The translations under genes were made by a program, and so were the position numbers. DNA of 64,000 nt, from NCBI RefSeq assembly GCF_042675665.1, contig NZ_JBHTJI010000001.1:434001-498000 (forward strand), read 5' to 3'. Source of the DNA: Mariniflexile jejuense. GTDB taxonomy: Bacteria > Bacteroidota > Bacteroidia > Flavobacteriales > Flavobacteriaceae. Under the pieces are notes generated by a model. It worked only from the letters and a program-made list of their open reading frames with translations. It did no database searches and was not told where the DNA came from. Below, in pieces: positions 33,607 through 42,422 of this stretch. The first letter of the stretch is position 1; each line of letters starts with the position of its first letter.

Positions 33607-34251
33607 TTAGTTTACGTAGTTTTTAATAACAGTATACCAAAGTTCATAACCATCTTTATTCATATGTAAACCGTCATTTATAAATAATTCCTTTTTTAAT
33701 TTTTTATTTTCAATCATAATATCCCAAACATTTGCAAATTCTAAATTATCGTTTTCATTGCATATTTTTCTTAAACTCTTATTAAGTCTACTATATTTCC
33801 TTCTTAAATGCCACCTTGAAATACTTGGCTTGGGTGAGATAATTACAATGTGAGTCGTTGTATCTTGATTTTTTATTTTAGAAATAATTTCTGAAAATGA
33901 ATTTAAAATTTCTTTTATCTTTTTTTTGTGAGAAATATCATTGTCGCCTTCATAAATAAAAACTTTTTTAGGTTTGTATTTCAAAATAACATCATCAGAG
34001 AAAAACAATAAATCAATAGTTTCTGAGCCACCAAATGCAGAATTTATAACTTGTTTTTCAGGAAAAAGGTCTTGAATATCTGACCATAATCTAATGCTGG
34101 AACTTCCTGTAAAAACAATGGTTTCTTTTGAAGCATCCCAAATACTATCGTATTTTTTATTTATTAAGTCCACTTCATTTTTAAAACGAATACTATTTTG
34201 TGATTGACAAAAAAATGATATCAAAAAAAATATAAAATAAATAAATCTCAT
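33607..34251 (-). CDS. Secreted SGNH/GDSL-type hydrolase
   Basis: 214 residues with an N-terminal signal peptide (MRFIYFIFFLISFFCQSQ). Block I is FTGSSSIRLW (nucleophile Ser), block II includes NSAFGGSETIDLL (Gly), block III GDNDIS (Asn), and block V DGLHMNKDGYELW (Asp/His). All catalytic blocks of the SGNH esterase family are therefore present. A periplasmic carbohydrate acetyl esterase is plausible because it lies next to the uronate operon, though that substrate is inference. It is separated from kduI by a hairpin at 34291. Confidence 0.88.
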   Translation of the reverse strand: MRFIYFIFFLISFFCQSQNSIRFKNEVDLINKKYDSIWDASKETIVFTGSSSIRLWSDIQDLFPEKQVINSAFGGSETIDLLFFSDDVILKYKPKKVFIYEGDNDISHKKKIKEILNSFSEIISKIKNQDTTTHIVIISPKPSISRWHLRRKYSRLNKSLRKICNENDNLEFANVWDIMIENKKLKKELFINDGLHMNKDGYELWYTVIKNYVN

Positions 34252-34290
34252 TTATAAAGCTTTTTACTATTTAAAATATTTTAGAATAAA

Positions 34291-34320
34291 AAAGCCCTAA
34301 ATATTAATATTTAGAGCTTT
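34291..34320. terminator. Terminator at end of the uronate operon
   Basis: AAAGCCCTAAATATT pairs with AATATTTAGAGCTTT with one mismatch, flanked by A runs that become a T run on the minus strand. It lies just after the kduI stop. Confidence 0.7.
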
Positions 34321-34336
34321 AAATATGACAAGTTAA

Positions 34337-35179
34337 TTATCTTAAATCCGGAATTTTACAAACATCCATATCGCCATAATCTAGGTTCTCGCCTGCCATT
34401 CCCCAAATAAATGAGTAATTACTGGTTCCTGAACCTGAATGAATAGACCAAGGTGGCGAAATAACTGCTTGATTGTTTTGCATCCAAATATGACGGGTTT
34501 CTTGAGGTTCGCCCATAAAATGACATACTGATTGCCCTTCTGGAATCTCAAAATAGAAATAAACTTCCATTCTTCTATCATGTACGTGAGCTGGCATAGT
34601 ATTCCAGCTACTTCCAACTTTTATAGAGGTCATTCCCATTTGTAATTGGCAAACATCAACAACACTGTTTACAATATATTTTCTTAAAGTACGTGCGTTA
34701 GCTGTTTCTGGTGTACCTAATTCAATTACTTCAACATCATTAGTACCAATTTTTTTTGTTGGAAATGTTTTGTGAGCAGGTGTAGAATTAATGTAAAACA
34801 TTGCTGGTTTGCTACTAGACTTACTTGAAAACACAACTTCTTTATTTCCTTGACCAACATATAAAGCTTCCTTATGGTTTATTTCATAAGCAGTACCATC
34901 AACTGTAACTGTACCACTTTCACCTATATTAATAATACCAAGTTCTCTTCTTTCTAAAAAATAAGGTGCTTTTAATGGATCGATGGTTTCTAAAGTAAGT
35001 GATTTATTTACTGGCAATACACCACCCGAAATAAAACGGTCGTAATGTGAATACACTAGATTTATTTTATCAGATTCGAAAAGACTTTCTATTAAAAATT
35101 CATTTCTTAACTGCGCTGTATCATAACTTTTAACACCTTTTGGGCTTGATGCATAACGCGATTCATAACTAATTGACAT
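34337..35179 (-). CDS. kduI: 5-keto-4-deoxyuronate isomerase KduI
   Basis: 280 residues, full length. The cupin metal site is WNTMPAHVHDRRMEVYFYFE, and VISPPWSIHSGSGTSNYSFIWGMAGEN is the C-terminal signature. KduI converts 4-deoxy-L-threo-5-hexosulose uronate, made from unsaturated uronates released by lyases, to 3-deoxy-D-glycero-2,5-hexodiulosonate. A dedicated KduD for the next step is not certain here; the SDR at 39098 is the only candidate but is placed with uxuA. It is the last gene of the minus-strand operon, 44 bases after lutC. Confidence 0.96.
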   Translation of the reverse strand: MSISYESRYASSPKGVKSYDTAQLRNEFLIESLFESDKINLVYSHYDRFISGGVLPVNKSLTLETIDPLKAPYFLERRELGIINIGESGTVTVDGTAYEINHKEALYVGQGNKEVVFSSKSSSKPAMFYINSTPAHKTFPTKKIGTNDVEVIELGTPETANARTLRKYIVNSVVDVCQLQMGMTSIKVGSSWNTMPAHVHDRRMEVYFYFEIPEGQSVCHFMGEPQETRHIWMQNNQAVISPPWSIHSGSGTSNYSFIWGMAGENLDYGDMDVCKIPDLR

Positions 35180-35223
35180 AATTTTATAATTTAATTTTTA
35201 ATGTTTTTAATAAGAACTGCAAT

Positions 35224-35805
35224 TTACAAAATTAAAACGGTTAAACTAACAGCTCCTTGTGCACCAATAACCAAACACTGTTCAATATCGGCTGTTTTTG
35301 ACGGACCTGATAAAAAGAAACCAAAAGTTCTGTCTCGTTTAGAAATAGATTCATAAGCACTATGCATGTGCAAATGAATATTTTCTTTATTTATAAGTAG
35401 AACTAAATCGTTAGTTATAAATGGTAATACACGAATAGTTACGTCATTTTCAACAATCCAAACCGCACCGTTTTCAGCTACTGCCAATTCGCCTTTTATT
35501 ATAGCTAAGTCGATATCTTCCAATCCATGAGGTTCGGTATCTTTTGAAATTGAAACTGTACCTAAATTAGATTCTTTTACACAAGATACTATTTTTGAAG
35601 CGTTGGTATAAAGCTTTTTAATTTCAGTATCTAAATTATCCATACCATTTAACTGAACAACTCTACCTCCTACAAATTCAACGTTTTCTATAAACGTTTT
35701 AACTAAATCAATATCTTCTTCAAAAAGATTCAAATCAATTTTAGGTAAAGGCAATGCTTCTGGTTTATTATTTTTTACAGCATTTAAAATAGATTCTCTA
35801 CTCAT
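35224..35805 (-). CDS. lutC: Lactate utilisation protein C (LUD domain)
   Basis: 193 residues forming one LUD domain, as in LutC/YkgG. Seen are the central TEPHGLEDIDLAIIKGELAVAENGAVWI region and a C-terminal GPSKTADIEQCLVIGAQGAVSLTVLIL. With LutA and LutB it forms the membrane-independent L-lactate dehydrogenase that feeds electrons from lactate to the respiratory chain. Its ATG overlaps the lutB stop by 4 bases, so translation is coupled. Confidence 0.92.
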   Translation of the reverse strand: MSRESILNAVKNNKPEALPLPKIDLNLFEEDIDLVKTFIENVEFVGGRVVQLNGMDNLDTEIKKLYTNASKIVSCVKESNLGTVSISKDTEPHGLEDIDLAIIKGELAVAENGAVWIVENDVTIRVLPFITNDLVLLINKENIHLHMHSAYESISKRDRTFGFFLSGPSKTADIEQCLVIGAQGAVSLTVLIL

Positions 35806-37166
35806 TTCTTTTGTCTTTTTTTATACCATTCTTCAAAATTATCACCTTTTACTTCAGGCAAATCTCTGGCTTTACCCCAAGCATTTAATTTAGAATAAAT
35901 TAAAAATTTAGGTGTGTGTTTCAACATAAATCGTGATGATTTACCAACAAACCCATACAATTTAGAATTTGCTAATACATTACCTGACATTTTTAAAACA
36001 TTTTTTTTAACAACAGGTTGTGGCACATCTTTAGTTACTATTTGTCGCCATTTATACAACTGTTCATGTATGTTGATTTTAACAGGGCAAACATCTGAAC
36101 ACGAACCACATAAAGTAGATGCGAACGGTAATGAACTGTGTTTTGTTAAATCTTTTCCAGGTGATAAAATAGAACCAATAGGTCCTGGAATAGTTGCATT
36201 ATAACTATGCCCGCCACTTCGTCTGTAAATTGGGCACGTATTCATACAAGCCCCACAACGGATACAATGTAGCGAAGCTCTAAAATCTTCACGACTTAGT
36301 TGCTCTGTTCTGCCATTATCAACAATAACAATATGCATTTCAGTACCTTCAGCGGGTTTATTGAAATGCGAAGAATAGGTAGTAATAGGTTGCCCTGTAG
36401 CACTTCTTGCTAATAAACGAAGAAAGATTCCTAAATGTTTTTCTTCAGGAATTAATTTTTCCATACCCATACAGGCAATATGTACTTTGGCAAGATGTGC
36501 GCCCATATCGGCATTTCCTTCGTTGGTACAAACTACTACACCACCAGTATTTGCAACTGCAAAATTAACACCGGTTATAGCTGCATCTGCTTTTAAAAAT
36601 TTATCTCGCAAATGTTTTCTGGCTTCGGCTGTTAAATATTGTGGATCACCATTGCTTGGTTTTGTTCCTAAGTGTTCTTGAAAAAGCACATCAACTTCTT
36701 CTTTAGTTTTGTGAATAGCTGGTAAAACAATATGGCTTGGTGGTTCTTGTGCTAATTGAACAATGCGCTCACCCAAATCGGTATCAATAACTTCAATATT
36801 GTGCGCTTCTAAATAGGGGTTTAAGTGACATTCTTCAGTTAACATCGACTTACTTTTCACCACTTTCTTTACATCATGTTTTACTAAAATGCTGTGCACA
36901 ATTTTATTATGTTCCTCGGCATCGGCAGCCCAATGTACAGTAACACCGTTTTTTTGAGCATTTTCTTCAAACTGAATAAGATATGTATCTAAATTAGAAA
37001 GTACATTTGCTTTTATAGCCGATGCATAATTTCGGAGTTCTTCCCAACCTTTTACTTTGTGCGCCGATTTATCGCGTTTTTGTCTAACAAACCATAAGGC
37101 TTTATCATGCCAATCTACTTTTGCTTCGTTTTTATTAAATATTGCTGCTTCGTCTGCGTGTGCCAT
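35802..37166 (-). CDS. lutB: Lactate utilisation protein B, iron-sulfur subunit
   Basis: 454 residues. The N-terminal two thirds form a LUD domain (SKSMLTEECHLNPYLE, GVNFAVANTGGVVVCTNEGNADMG). Two [4Fe-4S] motifs follow at about residues 308-370: CIRCGACMNTCPIYRR and CGSCSDVCPVKINIHEQL. Together with LutA and LutC it oxidises L-lactate to pyruvate. It starts 3 bases after lutA. In this operon the lactate is probably the product of rhamnose breakdown across the divergent promoter. Confidence 0.96.
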   Translation of the reverse strand: MAHADEAAIFNKNEAKVDWHDKALWFVRQKRDKSAHKVKGWEELRNYASAIKANVLSNLDTYLIQFEENAQKNGVTVHWAADAEEHNKIVHSILVKHDVKKVVKSKSMLTEECHLNPYLEAHNIEVIDTDLGERIVQLAQEPPSHIVLPAIHKTKEEVDVLFQEHLGTKPSNGDPQYLTAEARKHLRDKFLKADAAITGVNFAVANTGGVVVCTNEGNADMGAHLAKVHIACMGMEKLIPEEKHLGIFLRLLARSATGQPITTYSSHFNKPAEGTEMHIVIVDNGRTEQLSREDFRASLHCIRCGACMNTCPIYRRSGGHSYNATIPGPIGSILSPGKDLTKHSSLPFASTLCGSCSDVCPVKINIHEQLYKWRQIVTKDVPQPVVKKNVLKMSGNVLANSKLYGFVGKSSRFMLKHTPKFLIYSKLNAWGKARDLPEVKGDNFEEWYKKRQKK

Positions 37167-37169
37167 AAT

Positions 37170-37907
37170 TTAGATACTACTATTTAAAATTTCTGCTATG
37201 TGCATCACCTTTAAAGGTTGTTTATTTCTATTTATCAAGCCTTCCAAATGCATTAAGCATGAATGGTCTGCGCCTGTAATCACTTCTACATCGCTATCTA
37301 AATGGTCTTTTATTCTATCTTTTCCCATTTTTACCGAAATAGCTTCTTCAAAAACTGAAAAGGTACCGCCAAAACCACAACATTCATCTGCTCTATTCAA
37401 GGTTTTTAATTCTAACCCTTTCACTGCTTTTAATAGACTTTCTTCGGTTGAATAATGTGCATCCATGCGTTCTGAGCAAGAACCTAATCGTAATCCACGA
37501 AGTCCGTGACAACTTTTATGAATACCCACTTTGTGCGGAAATGATGCACCTAAATCGGTTTTTCCTAAAACCTCTGTAATGAATTGACATAACTCGTAGG
37601 TGTTTTTTCGAACACGTTTTACAGCATCGGTTTGCTCTAAAATATCAAAATGTTTTTTTACATGATACACACAACTGCCTGAAGGACCAACGATATAATC
37701 GAATTCTTTAAAATTTTCAACAAATAATTGACAGATGCCTTTTGAATCTTGCTCGTAACCTGAGTTACCTAATGGCTGCCCACAACAGGTTTGCCCCATG
37801 GGATAAACCACTTCAACGCCTAATTTTTCTAAGAGTTCTAAAGTTGCAATCCCTACTTGTGGATATAATTGATTAACGTAACATGGTATGAATAAACCGA
37901 CCTTCAT
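37170..37907 (-). CDS. lutA: Lactate utilisation protein A, Fe-S oxidoreductase
   Basis: 245 residues with two CCG (DUF224/heterodisulfide reductase D-like) domains. MKVGLFIPCYVNQLYPQVG opens the first, and GQTCCGQPLGNSGYE and ADECCGFGGTFSVFE are the two CCG cores. The C-terminus includes GADHSCLMHLEG. Such subunits bind iron-sulfur clusters and take part in electron transfer in the LutABC lactate dehydrogenase. It follows uxuA by 9 bases and precedes lutB by 3. Confidence 0.95.
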   Translation of the reverse strand: MKVGLFIPCYVNQLYPQVGIATLELLEKLGVEVVYPMGQTCCGQPLGNSGYEQDSKGICQLFVENFKEFDYIVGPSGSCVYHVKKHFDILEQTDAVKRVRKNTYELCQFITEVLGKTDLGASFPHKVGIHKSCHGLRGLRLGSCSERMDAHYSTEESLLKAVKGLELKTLNRADECCGFGGTFSVFEEAISVKMGKDRIKDHLDSDVEVITGADHSCLMHLEGLINRNKQPLKVMHIAEILNSSI

Positions 37908-37916
37908 TTTGTATTT

Positions 37917-39080
37917 TTATTTTAAACTTCTTGAAATACCAAGTGCTAAACCTCGTAATTCGGCTAAACCTCTTAATCGCCCAATGGATGTATAACCCGG
38001 GTATGCTTTGTTTGGTTCTAAATCGTGTAACATTTGATGCCCATGATCTGGACGCATTGGCAATTGTATATTTCGTTGCTTTTCAACTTCTAGAACTGCT
38101 TTTACCACTTCATACATATCTGATGAGCCTTCTAAATGATTATCTTCAAAAAAACTACCATCAGCTTCACGTTTTACATTTCGTAAATGAAGAAAGTGAA
38201 TACGATCTGCAAATTTTCGAATCATTTTAGGTAAATCGTTATCTGGATTTGCTCCTAAAGAACCAGTACAAAATGTGATACCGTTTGATGGACTATCAAT
38301 AAAACCAACCAAATCTTCTAAATCTTTTTCAGATTTTATAATTCTAGGTAATCCCATAATATCCATTGGCGGATCGTCTGGGTGAATGGCCATCACAATA
38401 CCATGTTCTTCACAAACAGGAATAACTTCATTTAAAAAATAAGACAGATTAGCTTTTAAATCGGCATGCGATAAGTTATCGTATTGCGCAATCATTTCTT
38501 TAAAAACAGGTATGGTTAAATCATCAACCGTTCCTGGAAGTCCTTTTAAAACGTTATTTTCTAAGGCTTGTTTTTCATCTGAGGTCATTTTAGAAAAACG
38601 CACTTCAGCTTGTTCTAAAATTTCTTGAGTATAGGAAGTTTCAACACCTTCGCGCTGCATGATGAATTTTTCAAAAACAGCCATATCTACTTTATCAAAA
38701 CGTAATGCAGTACTGCCATCGGGTAGCTTCCAAAATAATTCGGTACGTGTCCAATCGAGTACTGGCATAAAATTATAACAAACGTTTTTTATGCCACAAG
38801 CAGCTACGTTTCTTAAACTTTGCTTGTAATTTTCAATGCGTTGTAAATAATCGCCTGTACGAAGTTTTATAGTTTCATGAATTGGAATGCTTTCAATAAA
38901 AGACCATTCTAAATCATGCGATTCAATCAATTGTTTAACTTTTAAAATCTCTTCAACTTCCCAAACAGAACCGTTTGGAACATGATGTAAAGCTGTTACA
39001 ACACCCGTTGCGCCTGCTTGCTTTATGTATGATAATTTTACAGAGTCGTTTACTCCAAACCATCTAAATGTTTCTTGCAT
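37917..39080 (-). CDS. uxuA: Mannonate dehydratase UxuA
   Basis: 387 residues. MQETFRWFGVNDSVKLSYIKQAGATGVVTALHH is the usual start. The TIM-barrel metal site includes YNFMPVLDWTRTEL, MAIHPDDPPMDIMGLPRI (His) and FCTGSLGANPDND, then FLHLRNVKRE and RPDHGHQML. It dehydrates D-mannonate to 2-keto-3-deoxygluconate in the glucuronate pathway. It lies 17 bases after the SDR gene and 9 before lutA. kdgK and kdgA are not in the window. Confidence 0.97.
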   Translation of the reverse strand: MQETFRWFGVNDSVKLSYIKQAGATGVVTALHHVPNGSVWEVEEILKVKQLIESHDLEWSFIESIPIHETIKLRTGDYLQRIENYKQSLRNVAACGIKNVCYNFMPVLDWTRTELFWKLPDGSTALRFDKVDMAVFEKFIMQREGVETSYTQEILEQAEVRFSKMTSDEKQALENNVLKGLPGTVDDLTIPVFKEMIAQYDNLSHADLKANLSYFLNEVIPVCEEHGIVMAIHPDDPPMDIMGLPRIIKSEKDLEDLVGFIDSPSNGITFCTGSLGANPDNDLPKMIRKFADRIHFLHLRNVKREADGSFFEDNHLEGSSDMYEVVKAVLEVEKQRNIQLPMRPDHGHQMLHDLEPNKAYPGYTSIGRLRGLAELRGLALGISRSLK

Positions 39081-39097
39081 TTTCTTTTTTTTTACTA

Positions 39098-39910
39098 TTA
39101 AACGCCACTAAATGCGCTAAAACCACCATCAACAGGAATAGTGATTCCTGTAACAAATTTAGAGGCATCACTACATAAATAATGCAATGCGCCGTGTAAC
39201 TCATCAGCATCACCAAAACGTTTCATTGGTGTGTTTGCTATAATGGTATTACCTCTATCAGTATAACTTCCGTCTTCGTTTAATAATAAAGCTCTGTTTT
39301 GATTTCCTATAAAAAAACCTGGTGCAATAGCATTAACACGCAACCCATCGCCATATTTTAAAGCTAACTCTACTGATAACCATTTTGTAAAGTTATCTAT
39401 AGCTGCTTTTGATGCTGAATAGCCTGCTACTCTAGTAATAGCTCTTTCTGAAGCCATTGAGGAAATGTTTATAATAACTCCTTTTTTATTTTTTACCATC
39501 TCTTTACCAAAAATGATTGAAGGAATTATACTTCCAAATAAATTTAAATCGACTACTTTTTTAAAGTCGTTCATATTAATATCGAAAAAAGATTGAGTTG
39601 GTCCAATAGTTGCACCTGGCATATTGCCTCCTGCTGCATTAATAAGAATATCAATTTTTCCATATTTATCAATAATAACATCTGCAACGGTTTGTAAACT
39701 AGTTTCATCAACTACGTTACACACAAAACCATCAACTTTGGCACTTATTAATGACATTTTTTTTACGGTTTCATCTACCGTATCTTTTTTATAATGCAAA
39801 ATTATTACAATAGCACCTTGCTTTAAAAGGTATTCTGCCATACTACCACCAAGTACACCGCCTCCACCTGTTACAAGTACTACTTTATTTTCTAAATTAA
39901 ATGAATTCAT
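39098..39910 (-). CDS. SDR-family mannonate oxidoreductase (UxuB-like role)
   Basis: 270 residues with full SDR motifs: KVVLVTGGGGVLGGSMAEYLLKQG, INAAGGNMPG, NISSMASERAI, and Tyr/Lys in AGYSASKAAIDNF, ending ITIPVDGGFSAFSGV. Next to uxuA, the most likely job is reduction of fructuronate to mannonate, the SDR version of UxuB found in Bacteroidota. A KduD role is the alternative because kduI is in the same operon. It is the first gene of the minus-strand operon, with the shared operator 69 bases upstream of its ATG. Confidence 0.85.
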   Translation of the reverse strand: MNSFNLENKVVLVTGGGGVLGGSMAEYLLKQGAIVIILHYKKDTVDETVKKMSLISAKVDGFVCNVVDETSLQTVADVIIDKYGKIDILINAAGGNMPGATIGPTQSFFDINMNDFKKVVDLNLFGSIIPSIIFGKEMVKNKKGVIINISSMASERAITRVAGYSASKAAIDNFTKWLSVELALKYGDGLRVNAIAPGFFIGNQNRALLLNEDGSYTDRGNTIIANTPMKRFGDADELHGALHYLCSDASKFVTGITIPVDGGFSAFSGV

Positions 39911-39947
39911 TTAGCTATTATTTAGTTATTAAGTTAGCTTACATTGG

Positions 39948-39992
39948 CAAATTTAATTAACCAATACAGAAATACTGCCCTGTACTGTACTG
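39948..39992 (-). promoter_or_regulatory. Uronate-operon promoter with shared 14-bp site
   Basis: On the minus strand CAGTACAGTACAGG (39979-39992) is followed after exactly 23 bases by TAAATTTG (39948-39955), a TAnnTTTG -7 box. The ATG of the SDR gene is 38 bases downstream of the box. The site covers the -33 region and lacks a TTG, so it is likely an activator-dependent promoter or a repressor site. The plus-strand promoter has the same layout. Confidence 0.7.
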
Positions 39993-40083
39993 CCTTTTAC
40001 AACAATTGTTTTATAATTTACCGTTTGTAAATTTATAGTTTTAAACTAAATTTATAAACTTAAAATAAATTAATTTCAAATTA

Positions 40084-40128
40084 CAGTACAGTACAGGATA
40101 GAAAACTTTTTAGGTTCTTTTAATTTTG
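40084..40128 (+). promoter_or_regulatory. Rhamnose-operon promoter with shared 14-bp site
   Basis: CAGTACAGTACAGG (40084-40097), exactly 23 bases, then TAATTTTG (40121-40128), a TAnnTTTG -7 box. The aldolase-dehydrogenase ATG is 24 bases on. The same 14-mer sits at the same distance before the divergent operon's -7 box, in mirror image. Confidence 0.7.
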
Positions 40129-40151
40129 AATTTATAATCATAATATATCAC

Positions 40152-42257
40152 ATGAATACAACATCAAAAACATTTAAATACGTAGATTACCTTTGGGATG
40201 ATAATAAAGCGAATGCTTTAGGCGATGATCAAGTTGCTTTATTTTTATACCGTTCAAACATATTAGGAGCAGATTTAAGAATAACGAATTACGGTGGTGG
40301 AAATACCAGCTGTAAAACCATTGAAAAAGATCCTTTAACTAATGAAGAAGTTGAAGTAATGTGGGTAAAAGGTTCTGGTGGTGATATTGGTACGTTAACA
40401 CGTTCTGGTATTGCTGGTTTATATACAGGTAGATTACGCGATTTAAAAAATGTGTATGGCGGTTTAAGTGATGAAGATCGTATGGTAGGTCTTTTTAACC
40501 ACTGTATTTATGATTTAGATAGTAAAGCTCCATCTATTGATACACCGCTTCATGGTTTATTACCATTTGCGCATATTGACCATTTACATCCAGATGCTTT
40601 AATTGCTGTTGCTGCAGCAAAAGACAGTGAAAAAGTAACCAAAGAAATTTGGGGTGATACTATGGGTTGGGTGCCTTGGCAACGTCCTGGTTTCGATTTA
40701 GGTTTACAATTAGAAAAATGTTTAGCTGATAACCCAGGAATTCGCGGAATCGTGTTAGGTAGTCACGGGTTATTCACTTGGGGAGATACATCTTACGAAT
40801 GCTACATGAATAGTTTAGAAGTTATTGAGATGGCTTCAGACTATATTGAAAATAAAATAAAAGAAAAAGGCTCTGTTTTTGGAGGTAAAAAAATTGACAG
40901 TCTTCCTAAAGAAGAGCGTTTAGAAAAAGCAGCACAACTAATGCCTTTATTAAGAGGTTTATGCTCTTCGGAAAAAAGAATGATTGGTCATTTTTCTGAT
41001 AGCGATGTTGTTTTAGAATTTATCAATAGTAATGATTTGGCTAGATTAGCACCTCTTGGAACGTCTTGTCCAGACCATTTCTTACGTACAAAAATTCAAC
41101 CTTTAGTACTTACGTTAGATAAAAATGAAGATTTAGAAGATTCAAAAGCTGTTTTAGCAAAATTAGAACCTGCTTTTGAACAATATAGAAAAGAATATGC
41201 AGATTACTATAACACTTGTAAAAAGTCAAATAGTCCTGCAATGCGTGATCCAAATCCTGTAATTATTATTTATCCAGGTGTTGGTATGTTTAGTTTTTCA
41301 AAAGATAAACAAACAACACGTGTAGCAAGTGAGTTTTACATTAACGCTATTAACGTAATGCGTGGTGCAGAAGCCATTACTGAATATACATCGTTACCAA
41401 GACAAGAAGCTTTTGATATTGAATATTGGTTATTAGAAGAAGCAAAACTTTCAAGAATGCCAAAAGAACAACCATTATCTCGCAAAGTTGCTTTAGTAAC
41501 AGGTGCTGGCGGCGGAATTGGTAAAGCCATTGCTGATAAATTAGCTGCCGAAGGTGCTGTTGTTGTACTAACCGATATTAACGAACAAAGTTTAATTGAA
41601 GCCAATGCAACATACAAACGCGATGTTTCTACCTATGCGATATGCGATGTTACAGATACTGAATCTATCGCATCTGCTTACAAAAAAGCTTGTTTAGAGT
41701 TTGGTGGTGTTGACATTGTTGTACATAGTGCTGGTTTAGCGATTTCTAAAGCTTTAGAAGATACTACTGATAAAGACTGGAACATTTTACAAAGTATTTT
41801 AGTAAAAGGTCAGTTTGATTTAGCAAAACAATTCTCTGCAATTACACGTAAGCAAGGTTTAGGTGGCGATTATATCTCTATTGCTAGTAAAAATGGTTTA
41901 GTTGCTGGTCCTAACAATGTGGCTTACGGAACTGCAAAAGCGGCACAACAACACATGGTTCGTTTATTGGCTGCTGAATTAGCAAAAGATAAAGTTCGTG
42001 TTAATACTATTAACCCAGACGGTGTTATTGTAGGTAGTAAAATTTGGGAAGGTGCTTGGGCTGAAGGTCGTGCTAAAGCAAATGGCATTACTGTAGCTGA
42101 ATTACCAGCATTTTACGCAAAACGTAATTTATTAAATGAAATTATAACTCCTGCTGATATTGCTAATGGCGTTTTCACTTTTGTGGGAATTCTAGATAAA
42201 TCAACAGGAAACATTATAAATGTAGATGGAGGTATGGCAAATGCCTTTGTTAGATAA
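40152..42257 (+). CDS. Bifunctional rhamnulose-1-phosphate aldolase / L-lactaldehyde dehydrogenase
   Basis: 701 residues, a known natural fusion (RhaE/YuxG type). Residues 1 to about 420 form a class II aldolase: NYGGGNTSCK, PFAHIDHLHPDALIAV (Zn His residues) and VLGSHGLFTWGD (third His). Residues about 435-701 are an SDR: VALVTGAGGGIGKAIADKLAAEG, VHSAGLAIS, SIASKNG, and Tyr/Lys in AYGTAKAAQQH, ending INVDGGMANAFV. The aldolase splits rhamnulose 1-phosphate into DHAP and L-lactaldehyde, and the SDR half would oxidise lactaldehyde to L-lactate. It heads the plus-strand operon; a terminator hairpin follows, so downstream genes may be expressed at a lower level. Confidence 0.95.
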   Translation: MNTTSKTFKYVDYLWDDNKANALGDDQVALFLYRSNILGADLRITNYGGGNTSCKTIEKDPLTNEEVEVMWVKGSGGDIGTLTRSGIAGLYTGRLRDLKNVYGGLSDEDRMVGLFNHCIYDLDSKAPSIDTPLHGLLPFAHIDHLHPDALIAVAAAKDSEKVTKEIWGDTMGWVPWQRPGFDLGLQLEKCLADNPGIRGIVLGSHGLFTWGDTSYECYMNSLEVIEMASDYIENKIKEKGSVFGGKKIDSLPKEERLEKAAQLMPLLRGLCSSEKRMIGHFSDSDVVLEFINSNDLARLAPLGTSCPDHFLRTKIQPLVLTLDKNEDLEDSKAVLAKLEPAFEQYRKEYADYYNTCKKSNSPAMRDPNPVIIIYPGVGMFSFSKDKQTTRVASEFYINAINVMRGAEAITEYTSLPRQEAFDIEYWLLEEAKLSRMPKEQPLSRKVALVTGAGGGIGKAIADKLAAEGAVVVLTDINEQSLIEANATYKRDVSTYAICDVTDTESIASAYKKACLEFGGVDIVVHSAGLAISKALEDTTDKDWNILQSILVKGQFDLAKQFSAITRKQGLGGDYISIASKNGLVAGPNNVAYGTAKAAQQHMVRLLAAELAKDKVRVNTINPDGVIVGSKIWEGAWAEGRAKANGITVAELPAFYAKRNLLNEIITPADIANGVFTFVGILDKSTGNIINVDGGMANAFVR

Positions 42258-42286
42258 AAAATTTTGAGTTAGTTTTAGTTTGTTAA

Positions 42287-42330
42287 AAAGCTTCCATAGC
42301 ATATTAAAATATATATGGAAGTTTTTTTTT
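42287..42330 (+). terminator. Hairpin with T run between aldolase and isomerase genes
   Basis: CTTCCATA (42291-42298) pairs with TATGGAAG (42314-42321), followed by nine or more T. It is a good intrinsic terminator inside the rhamnose cluster, so rhaI may need read-through or its own promoter. Confidence 0.8.
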
Positions 42331-42422
42331 AAAATGAAAACAAACCATTTATTCTAAACTAAAATATAATTAAAACATCAAGGGAATTTATTTCCAACCA
42401 TAATAAGCAATAAACTAAACCA

